A DNA stretch of 64,000 nt from Lichenostomus cassidix (taxonomy: Eukaryota; Chordata; Aves; Passeriformes; Meliphagidae): positions 55,912,850 to 55,976,849 of the forward strand of contig CM039183.1 of assembly GCA_008360975.2 (NCBI GenBank), read 5' to 3'. Shown here one piece after another: positions 1 through 13,644 of the stretch; position 1 is the first letter of the stretch; the number at the start of each line of letters is the position of its first letter. The notes beneath the pieces are model-generated. The model did not search any database. It worked only from the letters and a program-made list of their open reading frames with translations, and was not told the DNA's origin. Position numbers and translations under genes: made by a program.

Positions 1-3000
1 AGGTTCTCTCTGTCCATCAGAAAAGGGGAGAGCTTGGTTGTGTCCGAGTCTTGTACTCCCTGAGGCTGTGTCTCAAGGCAAGGAGACACAGCCTCAATGC
101 CTCTGCTGTGAGGAAGGGCTGAGTACTCAGCTCTGTCACTGTGACCCTCCCCAGTGTGTCCCAGGTTATCTCCTATCAACAAAGGCAAAGCACTACCTTA
201 TCAGTCTGCTTTTGGAGAGCTAACAGGGAATGTGCAAGCGCATTTTTAGAATATATAGGTAAGAATAAAACCCTACCATGGCTCTTTAAAAATGAGACTG
301 TGAAGAAAATGAAGTATGGGAGGAAATCTTTGTACTGGTGCATTTCATCCCTGAGTTTTGAATCAAATGGCAAAAACCCTTTAGGCTGTTTTAATACTTA
401 TTTATGTACTCCATTAAAAAATGCTTGGAAAAAAAGATTGAGTACTAGGTGGCATTGATTTAAAACAATAAGCCAGCCAGTATTATAATTCAAATTATTT
501 TTCTTCTCTCATGAGCAAAGTAGCTCAGAGGCATTTGCTAAGACTCTTGTTTTATGCTCACAGTGCCCACACCTCCCATCCCCATTGAACATGAGCCTTG
601 TGGCAGCCTCACGTGTTTGTTTGTTTCCTGTGAAGGAGGAACTGTGGGCACAAGGGTGTACTCTTGCTCTCACAGTTGTTTAAGGCTGCTCAGGTCTCCA
701 GGGACTTGCAGGAGACAGTGACCTTCTTTCTCAGACAACTCTTGCTTGCAAGACCTGAAAAATGAAGCAAATGGGATGCTGAAGGCTCCACTGGTTGTGC
801 AGGAATGGAAAGTCACAGACATACTCATGAACTAGATTAAAGCCAAATAAGCAGACTTTTTTAGTACCATTCCTGTGGACAAGCACTTGAGTCCACAATT
901 CCCTAGAGCAGAACAGATGCAAAGGAGAATATACCTTTTTTTTTTGCACTACACTGAAGTGAGATCATTAATGTGCTGAAGTGGGAACACAGGACCAGAA
1001 GGAAGCTCTTATTTTGCAAAGCTGAATTTCTTACTACAAAAATAAAAAAATCCCATTTTTAAGCTGATCATATACTTTACTGAAAGTGTTCAGGATTTTC
1101 TGCCCATTCTTTCAGGCTGTTCAGAAGCCATAATCCTCTGGCACCAAATTAGTTTCCAGCCCAGATGCACTGTCATGCTAGAGGTGATACAATCTTGTCA
1201 GCCAGGCCAAGGCACTCTGACAATTTTAGATAATGTCCAACAGAAGTAATCATATAACTTCCTAACTGGAGGAAAAAGTATGCTTCACAGGCAGTTTTCC
1301 TCAGTTTTTCAGGACAAAATGTAAGTGAATATTCCAGCACGTGTCAGGCTGGATCCCATTCCCAGTCAAGCTAAGGGGTGAGCTTTGCTAGAGGTTTCAA
1401 TGGAAGCTGCTGTGGTAATTAGAATGTTTGATATGTGTTTGGCAGAATTATCTTTATCCTGAATAATGCCAGCATGCTACTTTTTGCAGATAATGGGTAG
1501 TTGTGCATGTGAAGAATTGGAGACATTCAGTGGCAGCCACCATGCTCATGATGAGGGGACCCCCAGCTAATCCAGCTCATGACTTCTTTGCCAAGTGTGT
1601 TAGTGGTGTTCCAAGTCTGTAGATGAGCCATGAGGGAGGAAAGCGAAAGACAAAGCCCAGGCAGGTCACCACATGCACTTGGACAAGCTCTGGGGTTGAT
1701 GTTGTAACTGGAGGGACAGAACAATGCCTCCAAAAAGGTAACATTTCTTCAGTGTATCTCAAGGGCTAAGGTGACAGAGAAGGTTTTCCTTTTTGCCTAA
1801 ATTAGGAAAGAGAAGAAACTTCTGAGATTCCCTGCTTTGTGTGTATGTCTGTGTCCTGGAAGACCTCTACCAAATAAAGACTTTACATAAACAATTGGAC
1901 AAAAATAATTTTCTCCCTGAGGTAGAAGGAGCACATTGTGAGAGGGGGTGAAGGCAGCCCCCTGGAGCCAGGAGGCGAGTTTAAAATGAGCATGTAGACA
2001 GAGAACTTTTAATGCTGGTGATGTGACAGGAGAAGGGGCTGAAGCAGGTTATTATTAGTGTGAAGGCTTGCTGGGTAGAAAAGCAGGGAGGATGTGGAAG
2101 GGTGATACTGAAGATGCTTGCACTCTCCACACTCTCCATACTGGTTTTACTCGTGCTTTGACAGCTCTGTCTGCATTGAAGAAAGGAAAAGGTCACATGC
2201 CTCTTTGCCTTGGAGTTTCTTCCCTTTGCATCCTCCTTCTCTTCATTTTCCCAATCCCTCTTGTCTGGCACTTCAGGTGTTCAAAAGAGGAAAGTGAACC
2301 TCTCAAGGGGGAGCTGCACAAGTCATGAGAGAAAGGACAGAGCAAAACAAAAAAACCCCACCCAAAGGTGTGGACATTGGAATAATATGGTGGACAAGGG
2401 AGGCATGGGAGTCAATTCAGCACTGCTTATTTTGTTCCTTCTGCTTGGTCCAATTCAATACAGGGCTGAAAGTTTGCAGCCAATGCAATGGCAGAAATAC
2501 TATTTTAAGGTCTGTTTGTTTTCAAATCAGCTGTCAAACAGACGATGCAGCAGCCCAGGCCTTTGCCTACCCCCAGGAGGACATCTCTGGCTTCTACAGC
2601 CATCAGACTGTGAGCTATCCAAGAGCAGAAAAGACTAGGGCAGAAGCCCAAAAAGGAAATGCTTCCCCTCCTTTCCCCAGAAGTGTTTCCAAATCCTCAT
2701 CTGAGCTTGGCTTCAGCATATGAGAAAGAAATGACCCTAGAAGGGAGGGGCCACCTGTGCCTATTCCAGAGGAATTTTGACTCTTATGCAATACTTTCTA
2801 TGGAAAGAAAGGCTTTGAAGTGCACAAACATGTAATTTGCCTTGTGGTGCTACAGCAGCCACATCCAAGAGTGATACAAGGGGGTGATGTGCCTGTGATA
2901 TAATGGTGTATTTGACATGTGTGAGGAACAAGCCAGAATATGAGTATTGCCAGTTACACATTGTGCTAGTTACTGCAGTGGGGAAGTGCTCTTGGCTGTG

Positions 3001-6000
3001 AGTTAGGGCAGAGACTATATCTCCTCTTGAATTAACATAAAGCCCATTCTTGGGAGCCAGAAGGTATAATTAGGCTTAATCAATCACGTGTTTCCCACCA
3101 GGGAAGTCTGTTTCACCACTGACACAAGGAGATGAATGCTTGAAAAGCCTGGCCTTGTTTTGCCTGGCACAGTGTTCCTTCAGGAATCCTGCACCTACAG
3201 TTTAATGATCATCATGAGAAATATTTACATTTGCAATTACGGAACAGGCAGTACCACCCCTCAGCTCTTTCTTCCCAGCTGATGAAAATGTGAAGACTGA
3301 AGCATTTAAGCCTCGATTGAATAAAGTGCCTGAATACAAGCTAGAATTTAGGTGGCATTTAAGCCACATTCTCATGCCGTGCTGACTTGAGCTTGCCTTT
3401 CAGAAGAGTTTGTGGTTTTTATATACCATACAAAGCCTTTGGATTCTAAGCCTGCACTCTGATCCTGTCCTGAGGTGCACATAGCTTGCTTAAGTAGCTG
3501 AGAGGTTGCAAGAAGCCCCTGTAAAACCAGTTAGCTGGGATCAGGAAGCACCCTACAGCCTGGGGCTCATTCCCTGGTTTTGGGCTCCCAGATTCTGTAC
3601 TGTAGTTTCACTCTGCCAAAAGAGGATTAGTAGATGCCCATTGAGGCTATAACAGGTGATAGAAGCAAAAACCCCACATGTTTACAGATTCTGGCCAGCA
3701 TCTTCTCATATTGCCTCCTCTATCCCAGCACAGCCATCACAATGTCTCCAAAACCTTCCAGTGAAAAAAAGGATACAGTTCATCAAGTTGTTTTATGAAT
3801 CTCTTAATCTACTTTTTTTCTTTTGAGTTATGTGGCTTCTACACCACCAACTGTATTCTAGTCTCTTACTGATTCTTCCTTCCTCCATCCCTGTCCCTCA
3901 AAAAAACACTCCAACACCAGAAGCCAAGCCTTTCTTCACCTAGGAGACTAGTAAGCTTAATTTTGGCAAGATATGGATATAAATATGACGCATATTATAT
4001 ACTATACAGTCATCTGGGTGATTAATACACTTGGCCTGATGAGGAGGAGATGTATATCTCTGTGACTGACACCTCTCTATCTCCTTCCATCAATCCATAG
4101 TTGGAGGAGGACTAGGAGATAGCTTTGCTGAGAATATGTCTCAGATCAGAGCCTGATTTCTTTGTACCACAGCAGAATAGTCCACATAACAACATAGTTG
4201 CAGAAAATTTATTAAGTATATTTAAGTGTGCCCTGAGTCATGTGGGTGCATGTAAACCACAACGAGGTATTAGAAGATTAAGCCAGGATCAAAAAAAAAA
4301 AAAAAAAAAAGATCACGAGGAAGAGAAACAGGATAGATGATACAGAGCTGCCAGCCTTGAGTCTTTTGCATGTAGGTGCCTTGCAAGCAGTGAAAGTGCA
4401 GATAAATGCTTTGTTGCCAGGGCTACAACCCGTGGGTTTTACTGGGACTGTGTTGGCCTAGGGGCTGGTGGTAACCTGAACGTTTCTGCTCTGCACAGCT
4501 GGCTCAGATCCCACCATGGGTGCACAAGCAGAGACAACTGCCCACCTGGGACATGCTCTGAAGCCCTTCCTGCCTCTGGCTCCACTGTGATCAGCAATAT
4601 TGCATGGCAAGGAGCCACACAGAGATGCTGGTGTGTTACTCATAGGGCAAGAAAAACCATGTGCCCTTGTCATAAAAAGATAAATGCAAATTATGACCAG
4701 GAAGAAAAAATGTACTCTAGGAAATGTGTTCAGCAGGAAATAGAGGCAGCAGTACTCCCTGGAAAAATTCCCTCTAAATTCTGAGGAAAATATTTTCTAT
4801 TAACTAAAGACTGAGACTTCAATTGATGCTGAACATCTTTTAGTTGTTAGAACTCCCTGTTAAGGGGAGAGAGAAAGCAGTGGTGTCTTTAACCCCTCCA
4901 GCTTAGAGGAAGAAGGAAACTTATGTTTTGATGTGGGAAGAAAAAATGGAATTCCTAAAAGACACAGAACTTTAGGTTCTTTATCTCCAGATGAAATTCA
5001 ATTGGTTGCTGTCCACTACACAACTTATTTTGCATTATCCCAAGTCTGCAGGGCAAATACTGTGTTTCTAAATCAGGCTATGAATAGAAGAGGACAAGTC
5101 AATACTGTTTCTGAAAGCAAGCTGATGACACAGCCAATATGTTTATGCTGGAATTTTGGCAAGAGGTACCATTACATCGCTGTAGGAGCTAGAAATCCTG
5201 AACCTGGAGTCCTCAAGAGCAGCCTTTGTTCATGTGCAGGGCCTGAATTATTACCTGGTTTACTGACACTGATTTCCATGGGATGACTACCACAGCTTAG
5301 CATCTTGTCCCAGTTCTGTTAAAGGTATCATGGAGAAAGTTGAAAAAGCTGGAAATATATACAAAAAAAAAGCCAAGACCCCTTGTTTTTACTGCAAGAG
5401 AATCAAACTAACTTCTTACTGTGTTTGTGAGGTTGAAGTAGTTGGTAAATTCCTTGTATTTTCAGTATTTATATTACTATATTAGGTGTATCACAGATTT
5501 GAAGTTGTCCTCCCAGTGCTCCCATGCTACTCCCATTTTGCAGAGGAGGAATTTTGATGATATTGAGGCAGCCTGAAACAGAGTAAATGCAAGCCTTGTG
5601 ATTTCTATCCTCAGAATCATTGTTCTGTACTCTTGCTACACTTTAACAATTTCCTTTTTCAGAAAATATAATGGCCTTTTTTATATTTTAGGACTCTAGA
5701 TCCACTCCCTATATATACACTTGATAGAAGAGACAGTTCAGTGTTTTCACTCAGTGACCTTCTCACTTAAAGCAGTAAACCTACTGCATGAGCTTGTTTT
5801 GCACTTGTGTTCAAGCTGGATCACCTTGAAAAATAAAAATTATCTCTGAGTTTATGTTTTGTCTTTGGAAAGAGACAGTTATTAGAAGCAACTTAAAAAT
5901 AATAGAAGACCTTTACTCAAAGGAAAATGTTTAGCTACTTGAGAGTCTTCATTTTAAAAATTCAGCATTTGGGAAAAATCCTAAAGCAGGAGGAAATATT

Positions 6001-9000
6001 TCCCTTCTGCAATGACGTTTTTATGCACTGTGCTCTGGTTCATCTCTATCAGTCATGCTCCCAGCCAGACACCAAGAGAAAAGAGGATAGTAATAAAAAG
6101 TCATATTCCGTGGTGCACTGTGGGAGGTTCAGTTCAAAAAGGAGAAATGAGACATGAGAATACTGGGCAACAGTTTCCCTGCAGAACCACAATGTGATAT
6201 ACACAGTGAAATTTTGATTTTTAAAATACTGAATTAATTCATGGACATTTAGACCACTTTTAGAGTTCTGATGGAAATTCCTTTTTTAAACCCCGACATC
6301 ACATAGTAATACACACCTCATTCAGACATATAATTATAAAGCTCTTGTTGTTTACTGCTTGCTATCTAATTACAGTCATACACAGTAGTTACATTCTCAG
6401 CATTCATAAGATATCTTGTAAAGATGCTGCCCTAAGGAGTCACAGATCTATCCTGGCTGATTCCAAAGAGTGTCCAGAAAGGGCTGTTAACAATTCCTGT
6501 GTCATTTACATCAATTTTTTTAAAGCTACTGGTGCCTCCATACAGCAGTTATCATCCTTTTAAATAATTTTCCAGTACAAGGAATCCTCAGCAGTATAGC
6601 TATTTCTCTTGTGCAGAGGACCGGGAGACAGGTGAACCGCCAGAGTTCAGGTGAAAAACCCTGAGTGTTGAGTGAACCCAACGAAAGAGATTAAGGTTTC
6701 ACAGTAACATGCATCAAGCATTTTACTTAACCACCTATTCCTGCAGTGCAGAGGGCAAAAAAAGGATAATGGCTAACTTCTGTGATAGGTTGGAGATGCA
6801 CGCAAATGATGAATATGTGATACAGAAAAAAAGTAAACAGGTAAAATATAGAAGACAGATTAGTGCAATTGAGTAAAGATTATTTCAGGGAAGGCACTTT
6901 GTTTCTAGGGTAGGCACTTGACATAAATTAGTCTGACAAGCAACTCTGTTTCAAAAAGGATTTGGACATCTGTTGATGGGAACATCCAGAAACAACACAG
7001 GTTGAAAGAAAGAGCACTATGGTATCAGACCCTTCTTTTGTCAACTTTATCAGTAATACAAAATGTCTTAGTCTATTTGCACTACTGGCTAATTGGCACT
7101 CAGAGCTTTTCTTCCAACGTTTTATCATGGGGAAGCTCTGACTCATCCCTGTCATGCCTCAGTCACATTTTCTAATTTGTAACATCTACTTTGCACAACT
7201 AAAGCTAAAAAACTGCCTGCACTAGTTAATCATATATGTCAAGTTATTACTTCCATTCTTACCCCATTGTCTCCCCAGTGGTTTCCTGTATTGATTTACA
7301 TATATAAAATGAAAATGTAGAAAGAAAATACTGTTTCCTGTATTGTCTTACACTACACAGCAGGGTGGCCCTAATGCTTGGTTTCTGTCGGGGCTGCCAG
7401 CAGGGAGGTGCAGTGTATTTTCTCTTTTGATGCGTGATGATGCTGGGTTTGGTGCAAGCATTTGTGCTGTCAGTGACCAGATCAAGAGATAAATAAGGCT
7501 CAGAATGGTTTTAGCAAGGTAGATTTCCACTGGAGACAGACCCCACTGTCTTCGAGGTAAGAACAACCACCTGCTATGCATGTTATGACTGAAGGTAGGT
7601 CTGCAGACAGCTGAAGAGCCTCTGAAACCCAAGGATATTGGGGATAAAGATGGGCAGCAGGAAACCTTGTTATTTTATATTAGTTTTCCCAAGTTCACAG
7701 CGTCACTGAGAGCTCCTTGCTTGCTGATACGCTCTCTGATTTGGGAAACTCCCTGCTATTTACTCTGACTGCTTCCTCACCAGCACTGTGACAGGACACA
7801 GGTATGAGCTCAGATTCAGAGCACCACATGTGCTGCGCCCAGGTGGATAAACAGGGCCATCTGGTATTGTATGAGTATCTCGGCACAGCTTTGGTAGCCA
7901 AACTGGCCGATTTCCCCTCTGGTTGTTGGGGAGTGCAGCCAGTTGTGGCCCCTGCCAGCCCAGCAGACACTTGGGTGAGCAGTACACGCCTGGCCCTGGG
8001 GCTGCTGAGCTGCAGCTCTGCTCCGCCTGCTGCTGGCATCACCGCTGAGTGCTGAGCCCTGGCTTGCCATCCAGAGCTGTGCAGGTCGGGGAAAAAGAGG
8101 GTGTGGCTCAAGTCAGCAGCAGGAATATTTCCAAATCTTCCCTTGCTCACGAGACAGTCAGTCCATAAAGTTAACATGTAAACCAGTCCTCTAACCTTCC
8201 AGCAGCCTGGGCAACACCACCAGGCACCTCACTTTGCTTCCAGAGATCTGCACACCAGCTTGGGGCTCACTTGCCCCTACCTTTCCATCCATGATTAATT
8301 ACCCTTTTCTCATCAGCATTTTTAGAGCAGAACCTAAAATTCATGAATCATTCAAAAACATCTCACCCAAAGAATAGGAAACTAATCTGAAAACAGCCTA
8401 ACCAAACTATTTTAGGGGCCTGTATGGTCCCAACAGCAACTATAAATTGCCCATCTCTCACTAGTTGCCTTATTCTTACCTCAGGTAAGGTTCTTCCCTG
8501 TTTCCCACAGTACACTTGGCTTTCAGCCTCTAAATCCACTTTAATAAACAAAATGTGGTGGGTCTTAACCACCCACAAAATAATACGATTAATTCACCTC
8601 TAGCAAGTATAGTTGTCGAAATCTTCCAGTAGGATTGCAGGATTAAGCAGTAATCCTTGATTTAGAACCTGCTTTTCCACACTGTTCTCATGAAAACACA
8701 ATCCTATGATTGCCATTAATAGAATTTTACAACTGGCCTTTCAACAACTGAGCAGCCACCAAGGAGTCTTCAGCCCAACACCAATTCTGGACTTAGTCGT
8801 CTTTGCCTTCTGTTTTATAGAATTTTAACTCCTACCACAGCCTTACTTTTAGCTATGAATAGATGATCTCTGTTGGCTTCAAAACTTGCTGGTGACATGC
8901 ATTTTCACCTTGCTTTGCAGAAACCAACAATAAATTCAGCTCTCATGCCTGTTGCCTATAAAACACAATCCATCAGTCAGGGATCCAGTTTAAGGAACTG

Positions 9001-9210
9001 GCACATGCTAAGATCATGGCTGATATGAGTAGGATAAAAGATGTCCAGCAAGTTCCGTGGTGGGTTTTGGGTTAGGCAACCTTACCCCATGCCTAACTCC
9101 TACTTTAATGATACTCTCTTATCACCTACAGAGAAGTATCTGTAAGTCATAATGGCTCTTCCAATCTCTGTGAGACTTAAGGGGTCTTAAGACTCTTTTC
9201 TATGCTTTTC
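1..9210. other. Gene-poor 5' flank, no recognisable exon
   Basis: No stretch here gives a protein I recognise. Open frames are short (about 140 codons at most), overlap on both strands and lack domain motifs. In mammals a gene such as PNLDC1 lies upstream of MAS1, but I saw no exon resembling it. Visible low-complexity sequence includes a run of 20 A at 4291-4310 flanked by GATC on both sides. The rest looks like ordinary AT-rich avian intergenic DNA; distal regulatory elements cannot be excluded by reading alone. Confidence 0.5.
4291..4310 (+). repeat. Poly(A) run, 20 A
   Basis: Twenty consecutive A bases, bounded on the left by GGATC and on the right by GATCACG, so the tract sits between two GATC tetramers. 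No processed-gene body precedes it, so it does not look like the tail of a retrocopy. It is best treated as a mononucleotide microsatellite. Confidence 0.9.
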
Positions 9211-9515
9211 ATAGAGTCACAGAATGGAAGGGGCCTTAAAGATCATCCAGTTCCAACCTCTCTGCCATGGGCAGGGATACCTTCCACTAGATCAGGTTGC
9301 TCAGAGCCCCATCCAGCCTTGCCTGGAACACTTCCAGGCATGGGGCATCCACAGTTTCTCTGGGCAACTCACTCCAGTGCCTCATCTCTCTCACAGTAAA
9401 GAGTTTTTCCTAGTATCTGATCTAAACCTACTCTCTCAGTTCAAAGCCATTTCCTCTTGTCCTAGCACTGCATACCCTTGTAATAAGTCCCCCTCCAGCT
9501 TGTTCTCAGTGTGCC
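9211..9515 (-). mobile_element. CR1 LINE 3' fragment (minus strand)
   Basis: The + strand begins with ATAGAGTCACAGAATGG and continues through the antisense CR1 phrases for 'GATCATCCAGTTCCAACC', 'CTGCCATGGGCAGGGA' and 'CACAGTAAAGAG'. That is the reverse complement of a CR1 3' end, so the element lies on the minus strand with its 3' terminus near 9211. The similarity fades after about 9515, which makes the left boundary firm and the right one approximate. It is a typical 5'-truncated copy. The open frame seen here on the + strand (9224-9592) is antisense CR1, not a gene. Confidence 0.85.
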
Positions 9516-11195
9516 CCATAGTCCTCTGCTCTCCACAGCACCCTAGAGCCTCCTGTTTAGTCTCTGGCCATCCTACAACCCCTGTTCTCTAATGTGGCCC
9601 TCAGCTTAGTGACCTTAGTGGTTTGCACCCAGATCTTCAGTCTACACTCTGAAACCTAAACCCAATTCCTAATCTTTTTTAGAGCTGAATAATTATGGAA
9701 TGAATTTCAGCTGGAAAGTGGTAATGACCGAACGACCATCAGGAAAAATTGCACTGCATGAAACTGCTAACAAAGCTTATCCCTGAGGGGTTTTTGTTAT
9801 GGCTCATGTAAGTATATAGTTAGGAGATCTGGCTCCTGGCTATGCAGAGGCTCTTTTATATACTGTACCAACCTGTACTAACCACACAAACCTCTCTAAT
9901 TTGGTTTTATAAATCCTAGGTTGTTGTATTGTGTTTAATGAATGAATTGCAAGTTCTTTACAGGTTGCCTCCTGCTTCCAGGAACTGGAAATAGAAGAAC
10001 ATTCAAAGACTCAAAGAAAGATGATAAAAGGCAACCCTGCCAGATTCCTACGTACAGAATATTTGCAAGTGTTAGTACATTCAATTTACATCCACTGCAA
10101 AGCTGGTCTGTCCCACAAAGTTAGTGTCAGAGAGAAAATTTTTATGATAAATTATTATTCATGTGACATCTGGCTGTATATTCAGTTTAAATTGAAATTA
10201 AAATAGTTTCCATATTGTCAATCATGTCTTTACTGTCAATACTAATTTCTAGTCCCAAGATCTGTTCAGGTTCCATGTTTTGCTATTGTAGCCCTCTTGT
10301 TCAATATCTGAACATTTAAACTGATTCAGAAATAGCTGCTCCATCTCTTGGCAGCATCTGATATAAACACTGCTATTCAACCTTCCTCTTACTCCCAGAA
10401 TCACCGAGGATAAGGTGTATTTGGGACCTATTCCCCTCAAGACCAGGTTTTGCTCTGGTGCCCTGCCCGTGTAGATGGTGACTGATGGTGCTACAGGGGA
10501 CCAGTCATGAAGGAGGTGCTCTGTGCATGAGGGATGTCTCAAGAACAGCTGTCCCTTGAAGACAGGGAAGCCAGGGCATCCCCCATTTTGGATTGCAGTG
10601 GGTTGCAAACACAAGGACCTGGTCCATCTTGAAATGTTAACATATTCCCACAATGACTCTTCTCATTACTTGTATGCATATTTCCCTTTTGGGGAAAGGA
10701 ACAGGTTTTTTCCTTTCTCAGAGGTAGCTTGAAATTTTTGCTTCCATAGGTGTTGAATGTAAGGTAGATTACAACTTAATCCAACAAAAGCCAGTTAGAA
10801 GTTGTTTTATTTCACTCTGTTCCTTTCCTAACTTTATTCTGACCCTCCTTTGGGGTCATTTATTTCTCACATTAGTTAGTTGCTCTTCCCATTTGGGGAT
10901 TTGGCAGTTTTAGTGAAACATTTAAAGGAGAAGACCAAGCAAACTCTCTCCTTATTTGGCTAAGAATGTTTGTTCTTCTAATATCTGAATGTAAAAACAA
11001 CCTAATACTTGGGGCAAAAGCAGGGGGCATCCTCAGGGGACTTTTCAAGCTCCTAGTGTTGTTTGAACTTTTCAGGGGAGACTGTTTAAATCGTATGAAA
11101 AGACTTTCTTTTTCTACAATAATCTCAAGATACAGATTTTACCTAGAGGAATGAAAGTATGAGTCTAACACAATGATGGGCTATTTTCTTTGCTC

Positions 11196-11330
11196 TCAGG
11201 TCTTTCTCTTTCACTCTTTCTTTCTTTCTCTCTTTCTTTTTCCTCACCTTCTATGTTTTTTTAATTTTTTTTGTTTCTCTTTCATTCTTCTTCTGTTTCT
11301 CCCTTCTCACTTTCTTGTTTTCTCATATCA
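11196..11330 (+). repeat. Pyrimidine-rich (TTTC/TTCT) tract
   Basis: Over roughly 130 bases the + strand is almost entirely C and T, with TTTC and TTTCTC units. It is low-complexity sequence, and the hydrophobic open frame it generates is a composition artefact. It might act as a polypyrimidine-protein site or form triplex DNA, but nothing beyond composition supports that. Confidence 0.7.
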
Positions 11331-12830
11331 AAAAATATTAAAAAAATTTGCAAATGGACTTTTTTTAGATGGCACGTGGTGGCACAGTTCTAAATTGAGA
11401 TTTTTTCTTTGGATCTGAACATCCCCAAATAGATTTTCTACTCCCTTCATGTTTGTTTGTTTAAACTAGGTCTCTTGGTATTGTAGCAGCTCAGGACAAC
11501 TTTCCATATACTGCCATTCAGTTCCCACAAGAGTTAAATCCCAGGCTTTCAGCTAGATGAGTTGCCAGTTACTAAGTGATGCCATTTGAAGCTCAGCCTC
11601 AGATGATGAGCCTGGGACCCTTTACTTGGCATGCCTCAGACTTTTGGAGCAATGGGAGGACTGCACACTTCTGTTTGAGTCATGGTCAGAGTTACTATTT
11701 GCTCCCACTCTTACCAAAGGCAAATGGTTGGAGAAGGTAACCTTCAGCTTCTTCAAGGAAGTTCTTCAACAGCTTCAGGGAAATCTGAACAAGCCATGGA
11801 TGTATCTGGAAGGAGAGGATTCTTTCCATCCTCATCTCTGAATGCTGTCATGTGGGAATGACATTAGTAAGTCGAGAACTTTTTCTTCTTTGTTTTACTC
11901 TCCAGAGAGAAAACTCCTTTTCTACAGTGATACAAACCTAGAACTTGCTTGAATAGTTTCATACTCCAAGTCCTTTTTCTTTCATACTTGAATCTTTTAA
12001 TTCTCTTTTTCCTTTCCTATTTGTTTTAACTCTTGAAGTACATAGTTTCTCCTCTCCCTTTCTTCTGTGAAGCCTTCCTATACTTCAAGCAGCACACCGT
12101 TTGAGCTCTTTCCCTCTGCAGTTTTTACGAAACACTGCTTTTGGGAGGCTTGCCACTCATTCTGGTCACTGCATTCACCTGTTGCATTTACACTCACTTC
12201 TCTACCACATCTCCAGCTATGTTCTTTGTTACCTTCAACTATCTCAGGTGGTGGCATGGTCAACATACAGGTGGGATCATCATTAACATTTTTGCACAGG
12301 TTTAAATGCCAGCAAGCCCTGAGGCTTCCCAGGTTGTTTACAGAATGCTCATTCTTAGACTGTGATATGCTGTCTTAAGGAGCTGTTTTGAAACCAGGAA
12401 ATGCAAGGATCATGACAGAAAATTTATGAGTGGGGTGAATGTCTCTCTTTAAATAATCATTGCACAATTTGCCCCAGTAAAACCTTTTCACCTTGGATTT
12501 ATGTTCTTAACTACTTGAGGGTACGGGTAAGTTCTCATTATGGCATGTTAATGAACAAGGTAGCTAGGCAAGCTTATTGTCAACAATTAGTGCCTGTTAA
12601 CATCAGTAAATCCCAAAGAGTCCTGAATGTGACTATATATCATCACAGGGGCAGTGGGAAGTTAACAGGGAATGGGGTATGAAATATTTGTATGAAAATC
12701 AGCTGAAGCCAGTGCTACTAATTCTCTGTTATGAGATAAAAGGAGACAGAAAAGGAGAACTTACCCCATAATTCAGCAAAACAACCATTAAAACCATTAT
12801 AACAATGGCAGGGAACCTGAACAGCTTGGG

Positions 12831-12855
12831 GTGATGATGACGATGATGATGATGA
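12831..12855 (+). repeat. Imperfect (GAT)n microsatellite
   Basis: About eight tandem GAT/TGA triplets interrupted once by GAC. It is a short polymorphism-prone tract about 0.8 kb upstream of the MAS1 coding exon, with no sign of coding use. Confidence 0.85.
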
Positions 12856-13600
12856 CAATCAATATGGTGTGATGAACAACATCTCCTTGTGATGGGTTAG
12901 ACTTGTAATGTTTGCAAGATACCTACAATTGTGCTACGTGTAAACATGGTTAAATTATGTTATATTGTGATAAACAACACTTAAAGCAGGTAAGAAATTG
13001 CTCTCTCAAAACAGTGGCATTTTGCCTTTCCTCCACTTCTGTACTTGGAGGGAATACAATGCTGAGTAATTACATATTATTTTTACTTACTTAATTAAAT
13101 CCTGTTCTGAAAAACTGATGTTGGCATCAATTTTTTTTAAAAAAAGACAAAAAAAACCTGTGAGCCAAATTCACTTGAAATGCACATGTTTAACTTAAAA
13201 TTAATGCCATTAGCTTCAATAGAAACTGAAGAGACCTGTCTGGGAAAAATCTAGAGCTCTAAAAAGAACCACCAATGCCATTTGTCACAATTCTGCAATG
13301 TGACAGAAACACTGTTTGTCCAAGAGCTCCTTAAGAGAATCTCTTTAGCTGTGGTGTAGCACTCACAAGCTGAGCCCCATAGAGAGGAAGGCTCAGGATT
13401 TCTGCTACTATGATGGGCTCAGTGATCTCTAACATTGCCAAGAGTAGTTCCAAGTGGGTTTTTAGCTAGCATCAATACATCAAAGCTGGTTTTCCTTTTC
13501 CCAAGGCCTTCAGGTATGACCAGAAGTTGAGGGTCCACAAAACAGAAAGAAAAGGGGGAGGGGAGGAGCACACAATGCTCACAGTATATTTTTATACATA

Positions 13601-13607
13601 TTTACAG
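13601..13607 (+). promoter_or_regulatory. Candidate 3' splice acceptor of a MAS1 5'UTR intron
   Basis: A TTTACAG preceded by a T/A-rich stretch lies 37 bases before the MAS1 start codon and would begin an exon at 13608. MAS-family genes usually have an intronless coding region with one or more upstream untranslated exons, so an acceptor here fits. No transcript evidence is available, so this is inference from motif and position only. Confidence 0.4.
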
Positions 13608-13644
13608 AAGGAAGAGCTGTGCTATCCAAACTTGAGCTTTCCCC

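Larger units (their letters stand above)
9516..13600. other. Intergenic, upstream of MAS1
   Basis: No recognisable coding sequence. A long minus-strand open frame (10249-10653, 134 codons) has no family features I recognise. A pyrimidine-rich tract occurs at about 11196-11330 and a GAT microsatellite at 12831-12855. The MAS1 promoter and any 5' untranslated exons may lie here, but no TATA-plus-initiator or CpG-rich start stands out. Confidence 0.45.

Noticed and set aside
4933..5286. Plus-strand open frame of 117 codons
   Set aside because: No recognisable motif, no splice context and no match to PNLDC1 or other genes expected near MAS1.
7695..8177. Minus-strand open frame of 160 codons
   Set aside because: No recognisable domain, overlapping frames on both strands of the same GC-richer patch, and no neighbouring exon structure. 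Conservation data would be needed to reopen it.
9224..9592. Plus-strand open frame of 122 codons
   Set aside because: Antisense CR1 sequence.
10249..10653. Minus-strand open frame of 134 codons
   Set aside because: No family resemblance that I can identify; likely chance.
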